A stretch of DNA of 64,000 nucleotides from CAYSPT01 sp964432985. Lineage in GTDB: Bacteria > Muiribacteriota > CAYSPT01. Position 1 is the stretch's first letter; every line of letters starts with the position of its first letter. The position numbers and the translations under genes were made by a program. The stretch covers positions 1-64,000 of the forward strand of contig CAYSPT010000011.1 of assembly GCA_964432985.1 (NCBI GenBank), written 5' to 3'. The notes beneath the pieces are model-generated. The model worked only from the letters and a program-made list of their open reading frames with translations. It did no database searches and was not told the DNA's origin. Shown in pieces: positions 17,846 through 26,383 of the stretch.

Positions 17846-19201
17846 TCACCACAAGCTGCCCAGGAAGTTGCCCACGGCGGAAACCGCGTTACCCACGCTG
17901 CTTACCACCGTGCCGACTCCCTTTGTCACGGCGCCCGCTACCGTGGACGCCCCGCCGGCCACCTTGTTGAAGAACCCGCCTTCGTTCCACTTCTTGCGGC
18001 CCCAGTCGGACATCTTGTCGCCTGCCCAGTGGACTCCCCGGCCGATGGCGGTGGGAATGGCACCGAGCAGTCCTCCGGCCAACCGGGGGATGGCCCGCGT
18101 GATCTGGGTGAAACTGCGATTCTTCCACCCCGCCACCAGGTTGGTGATACCGCCGGCTACCGCGTCGTCGAATGCGCAGTCGAAGTTGAAGCTGCTGGAG
18201 CCGTCGTAGGTGATCATCAGGTTGTGGTACCCGCCCAGGGCGCCGAGGGCCGAGTGCATTCCACCCAGCGGGTCGCCCCACATCTCCTTGAACTCGTCCA
18301 CCGGAATTTCACGCATGTAACATGAATCCACTACTTTTAGCGAAGCAATGTTTCCATTTTCATCGGTGGTGTACCCGGTAACCGCGATATAGTGAGGTAT
18401 CTTTCCGCTGCTGCCAGTTCCCAGAATCGTCACCGGATTACCCGCGTCGAGCTGGGCACGCAGGTCCGACAGGGTTGAGTTATTGTGCTTGCCCGCCGGT
18501 ACGCCCTGCTTGCGGGCGTACCGCACCAGGTCATCGGGGGACGAAAATATCCCCGCCGGGTTGACCTCCTGATAGAAATCCTTGAACGATATATCTTTGC
18601 CGAAGTGCTGCTTCAGTATGGCGTAGGTAGCATACTGGCCGCACCAGTTTTTACCGTCAGGCACTTCTTCTTTAAGACCATAAACGTTGTTGATACCGAG
18701 ATCGACGGTTTTCTCCTTACTTGCGGGCTTTTCTTCGTCGTCATCGCCGGTATCCGCCGCAGGCTGTATCTCGGGCTGCTTGCTCGTGTCCGCCTGCGGA
18801 AGTTTCTCTTCGTCGGCACGGGGTGCTTTCGTATCGCCCTTTAACAACTCTTTCCCCGACTTGATGGACATCCTTCGCAAGTCGGGAAGCAGCGGTCCGT
18901 GTTCCACGGGCCCCTGGATGGTCCCGGTTTCCTCCTCGGTCTCCTCGGGATGGATAAGTTGATCGGGATGGAGCGGTTGAATCGAGGTGCCCGGTTCTCC
19001 GCTTGCTTCCAGCCCCGGTACGTCCTGCTCGATGGTAACTACCGAACCGGGACTGCGCTTGAGCGGAGCTTCTCCCTCAACGTAGAACGGGTTGGCCAGG
19101 CAGACGTAGTCACCGGGACCGGAGGAGGCCAGCACGAACAGGGCCGCCAGCACGGCTGTCAGCACCCTGCGTCCCCGCCGGTTCATTATCTGTATCATCA
19201 T
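17846..19201 (-). CDS. Exported C39-like peptidase-domain protein, 451 aa
   Basis: Signal peptide (basic MNRRGRR then a hydrophobic stretch, cleavage about residue 35). A long disordered, Pro/Glu-rich region to about residue 165 follows, then a papain-like C39_2 fold: KNWCGQYATYAIL with the catalytic Cys, KIPHYIAVTGYT with His, and KVVDSCYM with Asp. The C-terminal ~120 residues are Gly/Ala/Val-rich (VAGGASTVAGAVTKGVGTVV), amphipathic and possibly membrane-active. Start: two adjacent ATGs at 19201 and 19198 behind AAAGGAAA; the longer frame upstream has no such site. A consensus promoter lies at 19346-19374. C39-like domains without an ABC transporter may cleave peptides or be inactive adaptors. 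Substrate unknown. Confidence 0.8.
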   Translation of the reverse strand: MMIQIMNRRGRRVLTAVLAALFVLASSGPGDYVCLANPFYVEGEAPLKRSPGSVVTIEQDVPGLEASGEPGTSIQPLHPDQLIHPEETEEETGTIQGPVEHGPLLPDLRRMSIKSGKELLKGDTKAPRADEEKLPQADTSKQPEIQPAADTGDDDEEKPASKEKTVDLGINNVYGLKEEVPDGKNWCGQYATYAILKQHFGKDISFKDFYQEVNPAGIFSSPDDLVRYARKQGVPAGKHNNSTLSDLRAQLDAGNPVTILGTGSSGKIPHYIAVTGYTTDENGNIASLKVVDSCYMREIPVDEFKEMWGDPLGGMHSALGALGGYHNLMITYDGSSSFNFDCAFDDAVAGGITNLVAGWKNRSFTQITRAIPRLAGGLLGAIPTAIGRGVHWAGDKMSDWGRKKWNEGGFFNKVAGGASTVAGAVTKGVGTVVSSVGNAVSAVGNFLGSLW

Positions 19202-19345
19202 TGAAATTTCCTTTCGATATTCTGCCCCGAATAATCCACAGACTATTCTACTGCGGCTCGAAAATGACCACATCTACTTCGTTGCACTTGCTAATAAAGG
19301 CAGCAAAACTTCAATTATAGTTCAGGATATACTTTTTCTTTATTA

Positions 19346-19374
19346 ATCATAGATATAGGATACAACTATGTCAA
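19346..19374 (-). promoter_or_regulatory. Predicted sigma-70 promoter of the C39-like gene
   Basis: On the minus strand TTGACA (19369-19374), a 17-bp spacer and TATGAT (19346-19351). It predicts a start near 19338 and a leader of about 137 nt before the start at 19201. The surrounding 19202-19415 is AT-rich and holds no gene. Confidence 0.7.
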
Positions 19375-19415
19375 CTTTGTCTCACGTTTGCCTGATAATA
19401 CAGCATATTCTCCGG

Positions 19416-21278
19416 CTACTTGAGCGACTCCCGCACCATGTGGGTATCGCTGATCCCGAAGGTGACCCACAACAGCCGCACGTTGGGTTGAAACGCGGTC
19501 ATGTCGGCTGATGCGTCTCCAGTGCTGCTTCCCGGCAGGGACGCTTCCGGTACCGCGGCCATGTCCTCTACCCGAACGACGACAGTTACGCGCTCATTTT
19601 TCTCCCGGAAGATCCGCTCGAAGGCACCGGACACGAGCCACCCGTCCCATTCACCCGTCCCGGGCTGAGCAGCCAGGGATTTCCAGTTCCGACCCCGGTC
19701 CAGGCTGATTTGAACGGAAGCGATATGCCCGTCCGGAACCGGGTCGACTTCCCCGACACGCCCGATGTTGTCACGGACGTATGCCCGGAAAAACAGCCTG
19801 GTGTTCTCGAAAAAGACCTGGTCTGGAATGGTATACTGCCAGTCCTGGGAGTTTTCCTCGAACGATGTGTTGATCGCCTGTATTTCACTTGGATCGGATA
19901 AACCCTGACCGCTTCCCGCCGGGACCTGTCCGGGAACGGTGACATCCACCCGGCGATTGTCGGTAATACGGAGAAACACGTTGGGACGGACGGGATCGAT
20001 TATCCACAGGGGCCGCATCTGCCTGAGCGCAGGCTCCTCGCAGGCGCCGTCATACGTTTCCATTACCGGATAGAGCCGCCCCCGGTAGTGAAGCGGAAAT
20101 TGCCATATTTCACCGTCTCCGGCCATGTCCGGTGTGTTTCTCATCAATGTAAGAGAGTAGTAGCCTCTTTCGTCCGTTCCGCTTCCGACCAGTCGAACAG
20201 TGTGCATATCGGACCGGGTTTGATCGAAACGCACCGAAAACGGTCCGCACAAAACGTCCCCGCTTCCCGGCGAAGGAAGCAGCGACACCGTGCTTCGTAC
20301 CCGGTTCACCTCCGGGGACAGGTTGGGGTTGTTGTCTTTTACCGCCACTTCGATACCGGTGATCGGCTGACCGCTGAACCTGATACGTGGCGAGCGCTCG
20401 TCCTGCAGGTCCACTTCCAGGTTACACCCGGTCTGAGGTGGGGGAGTAGTGTCGTAAACCATAACCGGTACCGGCTCGGTCTGGTGGAACCAGGGTTTGA
20501 AAACCTTGATCTCCTTGAGCTGTCCGTCGGCCCCCCGGAAGCTGTCCCGGTTTTCCTCCCGGGAGTAATCGAGCCGCAAACTGAAGAAACTGCGGAAAGG
20601 ATCGGAGAGATAGGTATCAGCTCCCGAGGAAGGCACCCTGAACAGATCCGCGCTGACACTCCACCCGTTAAGCTCCAGGAGCTCCGGGTGCGTGGGTGAT
20701 GAAAACCACCAGGTAACTCCCATCTGCTCGTACCGGTACGGGGAGCCGAGACGGGTATCATCCGGAGAATCCCAGACGGACTTGAACTCGTTGGCAACAT
20801 CTTCCAACGCTCCCTCCGAGAGCATGAATCCTCCGTCCCCGTCCGGTATCCGGACCCGTGGAGGAATAATTGTGAACTGCTCGCTGAGCGGGGCGGTGAA
20901 CGAATCGAGAGCGGTATCGGCGCCGCTTCCGGGAGGAGTAAACGACACCTCATCGCCGCCGCGTCCGTCACCTGAAAGTGGAGTTATCTTCACCCGGCAG
21001 GTGGACGGGTCCCGGCTAAACGAGTGGCCGAGCTTGCCGCTTTCCACGTCGTACCAGCTGGTCAGCTCACCTCTATCATTGAGCCACTCCCGACGGTACA
21101 GGACCTCCTTGGCGCCCGATTCGTCAACCACGCTCCCCCGATGCCATTCACCACCGGGAGCAACGGTAATGGGATCGGAGCTGTCTCCCCAGTCCACCCT
21201 GACATTCTCGGCAAGAGTGGGAGACAGGGCGCCCAGAACGATAAAGAGAACGGTAAAAAACAGGAGTACCGTCCGCAT
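19416..21278 (-). CDS. Hypothetical exported beta-rich protein, 620 aa
   Basis: Family not recognised. From ATG 21278 there is a clean signal peptide (MRTVLLFFTVLFIVLGALSP, cleavage near LAEN). The mature part is rich in beta-prone segments, with recurring Ig/cohesin-like phrases such as VTVPGQVPAG and ISDTHMV; there are no obvious catalytic motifs. The open frame extends 28 codons further upstream, overlapping the previous gene, but the signal peptide argues for the internal start. It follows the 239-aa gene by 22 bp and is probably co-transcribed with it. Confidence 0.7.
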   Translation of the reverse strand: MRTVLLFFTVLFIVLGALSPTLAENVRVDWGDSSDPITVAPGGEWHRGSVVDESGAKEVLYRREWLNDRGELTSWYDVESGKLGHSFSRDPSTCRVKITPLSGDGRGGDEVSFTPPGSGADTALDSFTAPLSEQFTIIPPRVRIPDGDGGFMLSEGALEDVANEFKSVWDSPDDTRLGSPYRYEQMGVTWWFSSPTHPELLELNGWSVSADLFRVPSSGADTYLSDPFRSFFSLRLDYSREENRDSFRGADGQLKEIKVFKPWFHQTEPVPVMVYDTTPPPQTGCNLEVDLQDERSPRIRFSGQPITGIEVAVKDNNPNLSPEVNRVRSTVSLLPSPGSGDVLCGPFSVRFDQTRSDMHTVRLVGSGTDERGYYSLTLMRNTPDMAGDGEIWQFPLHYRGRLYPVMETYDGACEEPALRQMRPLWIIDPVRPNVFLRITDNRRVDVTVPGQVPAGSGQGLSDPSEIQAINTSFEENSQDWQYTIPDQVFFENTRLFFRAYVRDNIGRVGEVDPVPDGHIASVQISLDRGRNWKSLAAQPGTGEWDGWLVSGAFERIFREKNERVTVVVRVEDMAAVPEASLPGSSTGDASADMTAFQPNVRLLWVTFGISDTHMVRESLK

Positions 21279-21300
21279 ATGCACCCGGCCGTCACTGACG

Positions 21301-22020
21301 TTACCGGTTAAATTTCCGTTCCTGTTTATCAATGGCTTTCTCAAGGCTTTCAATGTTTTCACACAGGCCCCGGTCCTGCTCTACAATCCGATACATTCTT
21401 TGCAGGGACTGATCCAACGCTACCCGGTTTATTTTTATCTTTTCCGGGTCTCCGGCTTCTTTTCGCAAGATGTCAAAATTCTCTCCCAGTGCTATTGTCT
21501 GCCGGACCACTGTTATAAAGGTATCAGCCAGTTCGCCGGACCGTGATTTCAGATCTCTGTGCCGCTCCTTCATTTCTTTCAGGCCGGCTTTAATCATTTT
21601 GGTATCAATTTGTGCAGCCTTCCGGTCGCGCTTCATGATGGTGACGGTAACCGGATTGCTTAGAATGATCAGCCCTTTATACTGGACGGTGGCAAGGATG
21701 GTCTTCTTACCCGGTTCGTACATCCTGACCGTGACGGTACCGTCCGTCCCGGTAGTTCCTTTTGGCCAACCGTTGGCTGTGATTTTTGCTCCGATAACCG
21801 GCGAATATCCACTATCGACCACACCGACAGCGACATCGTTCATCCAGCCGTCACCGTCGGTATCGATTACCTGTGTGGTAATGGTTATTTGACGTTTACC
21901 CGATGCTTGATCGTTTTTCTTCATTGCCGGTTGCGCCCACACCGCGACGGCGTACATAATCAGGATGTGAACCAGCATAATTCTTGAAGCCAACTCGATA
22001 CTCGCTGTTTTTTTTGTCAT
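21301..22020 (-). CDS. Hypothetical exported protein with Ig-like domain and coiled-coil tail, 239 aa
   Basis: Signal peptide (about residues 1-29, ending AVWAQP). Residues about 45-130 look like a bacterial Ig/carboxypeptidase-regulatory fold: a calcium-loop-like DTDGDGWMND, then PVIGAKITANGWPKGTTGTD and VTVRMYEPGKKTI. Residues 130-239 are highly charged and helical, likely a coiled coil. No enzyme motif. First gene of a two-gene minus-strand unit with the 620-aa secreted protein, and divergent from the Smr gene (105 bp gap). Possibly two subunits of one envelope structure (inference). Confidence 0.7.
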   Translation of the reverse strand: MTKKTASIELASRIMLVHILIMYAVAVWAQPAMKKNDQASGKRQITITTQVIDTDGDGWMNDVAVGVVDSGYSPVIGAKITANGWPKGTTGTDGTVTVRMYEPGKKTILATVQYKGLIILSNPVTVTIMKRDRKAAQIDTKMIKAGLKEMKERHRDLKSRSGELADTFITVVRQTIALGENFDILRKEAGDPEKIKINRVALDQSLQRMYRIVEQDRGLCENIESLEKAIDKQERKFNR

Positions 22021-22125
22021 TCCCAGTATGTCCCTTTCTCAAATAGAAACTCGCACTATAATATATTTACCATTCAATATTCCCGGCTATAACAATGATA
22101 CACTATTACCGGACGTGAGACCTAT

Positions 22126-22404
22126 ATGAACATTGAAGATCCGGTAGAGATTCCGATCGACGGGGTACTGGACCTGCACACCTTCAGACCTGGTGAGATA
22201 AAATGCCTCATACCGGAATATGTTTACGAATGCCGGCGACGAGGCATCTATGAGATTCGTATCATCCACGGCAAAGGCACGGGCACGCTGCAGCGCATCG
22301 TCCACTCGGCTCTGGGCAAGATACCCGAGGTCGAGTCGTTTCACCTGGCCGGAGCCGACCACGGCGGCTGGGGCGCAACCATTGTGTATTTAAAGAAAGA
22401 GTAG
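22126..22404 (+). CDS. Smr-domain protein, 92 aa
   Basis: A stand-alone Smr (MutS2 C-terminal-type) domain. The LDLHTFRPGEI motif and IRIIHGKGTGTLQ loop match the two conserved Smr motifs (LDLHGxxxxE and HGxGxGxL). Smr domains nick or bind branched DNA or cleave RNA; the single-domain forms are small and cytosolic. A TTTACC-16 bp-TATAAC pair (22066-22093) may be its promoter. The last ~100 bp of this gene were copied into 23083-23166 by a tandem duplication. Confidence 0.85.
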   Translation: MNIEDPVEIPIDGVLDLHTFRPGEIKCLIPEYVYECRRRGIYEIRIIHGKGTGTLQRIVHSALGKIPEVESFHLAGADHGGWGATIVYLKKE

Positions 22405-22426
22405 TTAGCTTGGCCGGAGGATCCAC

Positions 22427-22476
22427 TCAAAAAATATAAACAGGGCCGGGAGCGTTTTGCTGCTCTCCCGACCCTG
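22427..22476 (-). terminator. Rho-independent terminator of the first lipoprotein gene
   Basis: On the minus strand CAGGGTCGGGAG pairs with CTCCCGGCCCTG (12-bp stem, one G-T pair, 22441-22476), followed by TTTATATTTTTT. It lies 34 bp after the stop at 22511. The facing plus-strand Smr gene ends at 22404 and has no U-run on its side. Confidence 0.85.
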
Positions 22477-22510
22477 GATGGTTTACTCAGTTATATTTCC
22501 GGCGAGTCTG

Positions 22511-22939
22511 CTATCGTTCAAGAGTCCTGCTAGTCGTCGCGTTTTGAAGGCCGTTGTTGACGGTCTGCTGAGTGGTGTTGGCAGTGTTGGCGAAGCTCCC
22601 GTCATTCTGAAGCGTACCGGCAGTGGTCTGGCCCTGGCCCTGGAATGCGCCCTGAACACCCTGCACGGTATTCTGAACACCCTGCACGGCGCCGGGGACT
22701 GCCTGTACGATCTGCCCCGCCTGCCCCAGGGTATTTCCAACATTGTTGTTGCCGAACATACTGGCTATACCACCGCCGGCGCTGAGTGCCGAACCGATGC
22801 CGCCCATGATTCCCGAGTTGCCCAAAATTCCACCAATACCTGAAACGAGGCCGCCGATAACGCCGCAACCCTGAAGAACCATACTCCCCGTAACCAGAAC
22901 CATCAGCAGCAGCAGCGAGCGGCAATTTCTTTTCAACAT
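22511..22939 (-). CDS. Small Gly/Gln-rich lipoprotein, copy 1, 142 aa
   Basis: Lipobox VLQGC ends a 25-residue signal. The mature part is Gly/Ala/Ser-rich (VSGIGGILGNSGIMGGIGSA), then Gln/Val-rich with the repeated VQGVQNTVQGVQGAFQGQGQ. No enzyme motif. It is paralogous to 23440-23907: the signal peptide is identical and the C-terminal half is nearly so. It has its own terminator and an upstream palindrome (22979-22998). Probably a structural lipoprotein of the outer membrane (inference). Confidence 0.8.
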   Translation of the reverse strand: MLKRNCRSLLLLMVLVTGSMVLQGCGVIGGLVSGIGGILGNSGIMGGIGSALSAGGGIASMFGNNNVGNTLGQAGQIVQAVPGAVQGVQNTVQGVQGAFQGQGQTTAGTLQNDGSFANTANTTQQTVNNGLQNATTSRTLER

Positions 22940-22978
22940 CTTTCATCTTCCCTTTCCGAGTCATCCTTTATTTTCCTG

Positions 22979-22998
22979 CGGAACGTTCAACCGTTCCG
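22979..22998. promoter_or_regulatory. Perfect inverted repeat upstream of lipoprotein copy 1
   Basis: CGGAACG, 6 bp, CGTTCCG, 40 bp before the start. The same element is kept at 23947-23966 before the paralogue. It could be an operator or a leader hairpin. Confidence 0.5.
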
Positions 22999-23082
22999 TG
23001 TTTTCCGTTTTCACACAGTAAGTAACGTCCAGTGGAAAAAAGTTGGAAAGTTTATTTTTTGGGGACTTCAACTACCGTTTAC

Positions 23083-23166
23083 GCTGCGCATCGTCTACTC
23101 GGCTCGGGGCAAGATACCCGAGGTCGAGTCGTTTCACCTGGCCGGAGCCGGTCACAGCGGCCGGGG
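23083..23166 (+). pseudogene. Duplicated fragment of the Smr gene 3' end
   Basis: About 84 bp nearly identical to 22291-22375 of the Smr gene (CGCATCGT, then CTCGGCTC and GGCAAGATACCCGAGGTCGA), with substitutions (for example CTCTGGG to CTCGGGG). It lacks the gene's first two thirds and has no start. It marks the left edge of the second duplication unit. Confidence 0.85.
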
Positions 23167-23240
23167 ACCTATTGTCGGAACCTATCAGCTTATTTGATGT
23201 GGCGTCGTTTAGGGAAGCCTACTACGTTTTACATAAACTG

Positions 23241-23257
23241 TTGTAAAATTTACAACG
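23241..23257. promoter_or_regulatory. 17-bp palindrome GTTGTAAAATTTACAAC
   Basis: Perfect 8-bp half-sites around one base, in the extra segment of the second duplication unit. It is operator-like, but no promoter or gene can be tied to it. Confidence 0.3.
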
Positions 23258-23280
23258 TTTCATTAAATAGCCATACTGAC

Positions 23281-23336
23281 CAGAGACAGTCATCCCGACC
23301 AGGGACAGTCATCCTAACCAGGGACAGTCATCCTCC
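23281..23336. repeat. 19-bp tandem repeat, three copies
   Basis: CCAGGGACAGTCATCCT-type units start at 23281, 23300 and 23319. They lie in the non-coding 22940-23439 region, within the segment unique to the second duplication unit. Confidence 0.8.
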
Positions 23337-23356
23337 GGCTTGACCGGAGGATCCAC

Positions 23357-23405
23357 TCCAAAAATATAAACAGGGCCGGGAGCGTTTGCTGCTCTCCCGA
23401 CCCTG
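23357..23405 (-). terminator. Rho-independent terminator of the second lipoprotein gene
   Basis: Same hairpin as at 22441 (stem 23371-23405, loop one base shorter) followed on the minus strand by TTTATATTTTT. It lies 34 bp after the stop at 23440. Confidence 0.85.
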
Positions 23406-23439
23406 GATGGTTTACTCAACTATCTTTCCGGCGACTCCG

Positions 23440-23907
23440 CTATCGATCAAGATTCCTGGTAGTTGTCCTTCTGTTGTTTTCATTCATAACCGCCGTAGCG
23501 TTTTGAAGGTTGCTGTTAACGGCCTGCTGAGCGGTGTCGGTGTTGTTGGCGAAACTACCGTCACTCTGAAGCGTACCGGCAGTGGTCTGGCCCTGGCCCT
23601 GGAATGCACCCTGAACACCCTGCACGGTATTCTGCACGCCCTGCACGGCACCGGGGACTGCCTGCACGACCTGGCCTGCCTGCCCCAGGGTACCGGCTAC
23701 ATCGTCGTTACCGAACATACCGGCGATGCCACCAGCGGCACTGAGAGCCGTACCGATTCCGCCCATGGCGCTCGAACTGCCCAACACTCCACCAATACTC
23801 GAAACGAGGCTGCCGATAACTCCCACCACGGCGCAACCCTGAAGAACCATACTCCCCGTAACCAGAACCATCAGCAGCAGCAGCGAGCGGCAATTTCTTT
23901 TCAACAT
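23440..23907 (-). CDS. Small Gly/Gln-rich lipoprotein, copy 2, 155 aa
   Basis: Paralogue of 22511-22939 made by the tandem duplication. The first 25 residues, including the lipobox VLQGC, are identical, and the VQAVPGAVQGVQNTVQGVQG block is shared. The Gly-rich part and the tail differ (LQNATAVMNENNRRTTTRNL extends the end). Both copies keep intact frames, terminators and upstream palindromes, so both seem expressed and under constraint. Function unknown. Confidence 0.8.
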   Translation of the reverse strand: MLKRNCRSLLLLMVLVTGSMVLQGCAVVGVIGSLVSSIGGVLGSSSAMGGIGTALSAAGGIAGMFGNDDVAGTLGQAGQVVQAVPGAVQGVQNTVQGVQGAFQGQGQTTAGTLQSDGSFANNTDTAQQAVNSNLQNATAVMNENNRRTTTRNLDR

Positions 23908-23946
23908 CTTTCATCTTCCCTTTCCGAGTCATCCTTTATTTTCCTG

Positions 23947-23966
23947 CGGAACGTTCAACCGTTCCG
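23947..23966. promoter_or_regulatory. Perfect inverted repeat upstream of lipoprotein copy 2
   Basis: CGGAACG, 6 bp, CGTTCCG, same position as 22979-22998 relative to the gene start. Confidence 0.5.
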
Positions 23967-24145
23967 TGTTTTCCGTTTTCACACAGTAAGTAACGTCCTG
24001 TCGGATAAAGTTGGAAAGTTTTTTTATGAAGCTTTTACTAACGTCTCCATTGACAACTCCCCATGTACAAAACCAGGGGCTTTACGACGTTAACTGGTAA
24101 GGATATTCATTGAGCATTCTTACGAATCGGTGCCTGGCGATTGGT

Positions 24146-25933
24146 TCATCCAGAACCGGTACTATAGCCAAACCGGGAAATGAACGGGGCGAGATCTTCA
24201 CGGACGTATTCGAGCTGCTCGGCATACCGCAGCCACCGGAACTTCGCCCGCTTGTAGATCGGTTTGGTCACCGACTGGTAGCTCGGCGTCTTGATAGTCC
24301 TCTTTTTGGCATGGTCCCGGTAATTCAAAACAGCTTCGTCCCAAGTAAGTTCGAGAAACTCCAGCAGCCCTTCGACTGCGCCGCGGAGGTTCTCCACCAA
24401 CGATTCATATTTCACGGTGTGGTATTTCACCGGTAAGATCTTTATATACAGATCCCACAATCCCATGATGTGTTTGTAGAGACGAGCAGACTCCTGAAGC
24501 GTATAAAAATTGGCCATGGCTTCGTTGATCTTGTAGTTCTGCATGAAATTGCTGAGGACCACATCACATGGATGGCGTATGACCAGGATGAACTTCGTGG
24601 CGGGGAACAACCGGACAGCCAACGGTACGTGCTGTATGTTGAGCGGAAGTTTGTCAACCAGAACCGTTCCCGGCTTCCTGCCGATACTCTGCTCCACTTC
24701 GTTAAAGTACCGTGCCCGTAAAGATTTGATATCCTCCTGGTCAAGAGAGGGCAGCGCGCGTGGGTAACCTCCATACGATACGTCAATCTCCGAAGCAAGC
24801 GTTTCCAGGATAGGCACCTCTTCCATCACCTGCAACTGCGGATGACAGTCGAGAATCTGGTCTAAAAGCGTCGTTCCCGAACGGGGGAATCCCACCAGAA
24901 AACAAGGTGGGCCGGAAGGATGGGACACCGGCTGCGCCGAAAAAGACCGGCCCCACTCCGCGGTGACCGTGCTCTTCATCCGTTCGAGTTTGCGCAGGTA
25001 CGATTCCATTGCCCGGTCGGAGCCCTCCGTTTTCAGCCGCTGAAGGTTGTTGCCCGATGAAAAGTGGTGATACGCCCTGGCGTTGTCGTTGAGAAGATCG
25101 TACAGCTTGCCGAGCTCGAAATGAATGAAAGAAAGATAAACGCTTTCTACCTGGACAGCCGGGGCTAACAGCTCTACGGCTTCCTCGAGTTTCCCCCGGC
25201 GCCTCAGCAGGCGGGCCTGAACGTACCGTGCGTGCGGATTGGCCGGGTCCATACTTAAAGCTTTTTGAGAGAACAACTCGGCCTGCTCGACGTCGTTGCG
25301 CTTTTCGTAGATCTCACCCAGATTATTGCAGGCATCGACTAATCCGGGGTTGATTTCATACGCCTTTTTGAAACTGGACAGGGCCTCGTCCAGCTGGTCA
25401 CACTCCTGGTAGATGAGCCCCAGGTTGTTGTGGACTTCGGCGAAATCAGGCGCCAAGGCGAGGGCTTTCAAGAAACTGTCAGCGGCTTACTCCAGGCGGC
25501 CCAGGTCCTTGAGCGCGTTGCCCAGGTTGTAGAAAGCCTGGGGATACGCCGGTTTAAGGGTGAGGGCTTTTTTATAGCACCGGATGGCTTCATCGGTCTC
25601 ACCGGTGCTTTTCAAGGCATTGCCCAGGTTGTTGTGGTATGCAGCCGCAGAAGGATTGCAGCCGATAGCGTCCCTGATGAGGTGTATGGCTTCACCGTAC
25701 CGCGCACGCTTCATGAGCAGCACCCCCAGGAGGTGGAGAGCATCGGCATTTCGGGTATCGTTTCGGACAATACGACGGTAGAGCTTTTCGGCTTCATCGA
25801 AGCGGCCGCCCTGGTGGTGTCGAAGCGCCGTTTCCAGATCGACGGACGTACTGCCCCCGGGGGCAGGTCCGGGATGCCGGCTGCGCTGGTGTTTCCGGCT
25901 GCCTTTTCGCTTCTTTGATTTTTTCTTGCCCAT
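24146..25933 (-). pseudogene. TPR-sulfotransferase with one in-frame TAA stop
   Basis: Read through, this is a 594-residue TPR-sulfotransferase. A basic start (MGKKKSKKRKGSRKHQR) is followed by about eight TPRs (motifs AAYHNNLGNALKSTG, AEVHNNLGLIYQECD) and a Sulfotransfer_3 domain with the PAPS-binding GFPRSGTTLLDQIL, then DKLPLNIQHVPL and ILVIRHPCDVVLSNF. The frame is broken only by TAA at 25487-25489, in mid-TPR (GRLE, stop, AADSFLKALALAP), where GAA or CAA would be expected. No frameshift exists: the second part continues in the same phase. Choices are a recent nonsense mutation, a base-call error, or two polypeptides if TTG 25471 is used. TPR-sulfotransferases often sulfate proteins or surface glycans. 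The upstream ribosome-binding site is weak. Confidence 0.85.
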
Positions 25934-26021
25934 GGTACCGTTTATGGTAACACAGTGTCATAGCGCACGAAATTTACTCCTTTAACCAAACATAGTTGAA
26001 ACAATCCTTCCCTTTATGCAT

Positions 26022-26225
26022 AGACCCGAGTAAGAAATAGACCCGAGTAAGAAATAGACCCGAATAAGAAATAGATCCGAGTATGAAGTACACCCAAGTA
26101 AGAAATACACCCAAATAAGAAATACACCCGAGTAAGAAATACACCCGAGTAAGAAATGCACCCAGGTAAGAAATACACCCGGGTAAGAAATGCACCCGGG
26201 TAAGAAATACACCCGGGTGAAAAGG
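26022..26225. repeat. 17-bp minisatellite, about 12 copies
   Basis: Consensus ACACCCGAGTAAGAAAT, with early copies AGACCCGAGTAAGAAAT and late copies ACACCCGGGTAAGAAAT. Head-to-tail without spacers, so not a CRISPR. It fills most of the 450-bp gap (25934-26383). Because 17 is not a multiple of three, the hydrophobic open frames across it on the minus strand are artefacts of the repeat. From 26226 to 26383 only AT-rich sequence is seen. Confidence 0.95.
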
Positions 26226-26383
26226 ATAACGCTGGGAAGAAGGGACAGCGCAGGAAATTGATCTAACTGAGGAAATTCATATAACTGAGAAAATATATTT
26301 TAACTAGGACATAGTGAATAGATATATTCAGCAGCAATAGAAATATATCAAAAAGCAGGGATTAGCAGGAAGCAGGTGTTTTC

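Larger units (their letters stand above)
22297..24020. repeat. Tandem segmental duplication (Smr 3' end, terminator, lipoprotein gene, promoter)
   Basis: Unit 1 (about 22297-23057) and unit 2 (about 23083-24020) run in the same order: Smr gene tail, CCGGAGGATCCACTC, a hairpin terminator, a minus-strand lipoprotein gene, an inverted repeat and a shared AGTTGGAAAGTTT end. The second unit has an extra ~160-bp segment (about 23175-23335) between the Smr fragment and the terminator, and differs by scattered changes. Confidence 0.9.

Noticed and set aside
26022..26225. Possible CRISPR array or repeat-encoded hydrophobic peptides
   Set aside because: The 17-bp units are contiguous without spacers, and the open minus-strand frames exist only because the unit lacks stops in those frames; 17 bp is not a codon multiple and no ribosome-binding site is present.
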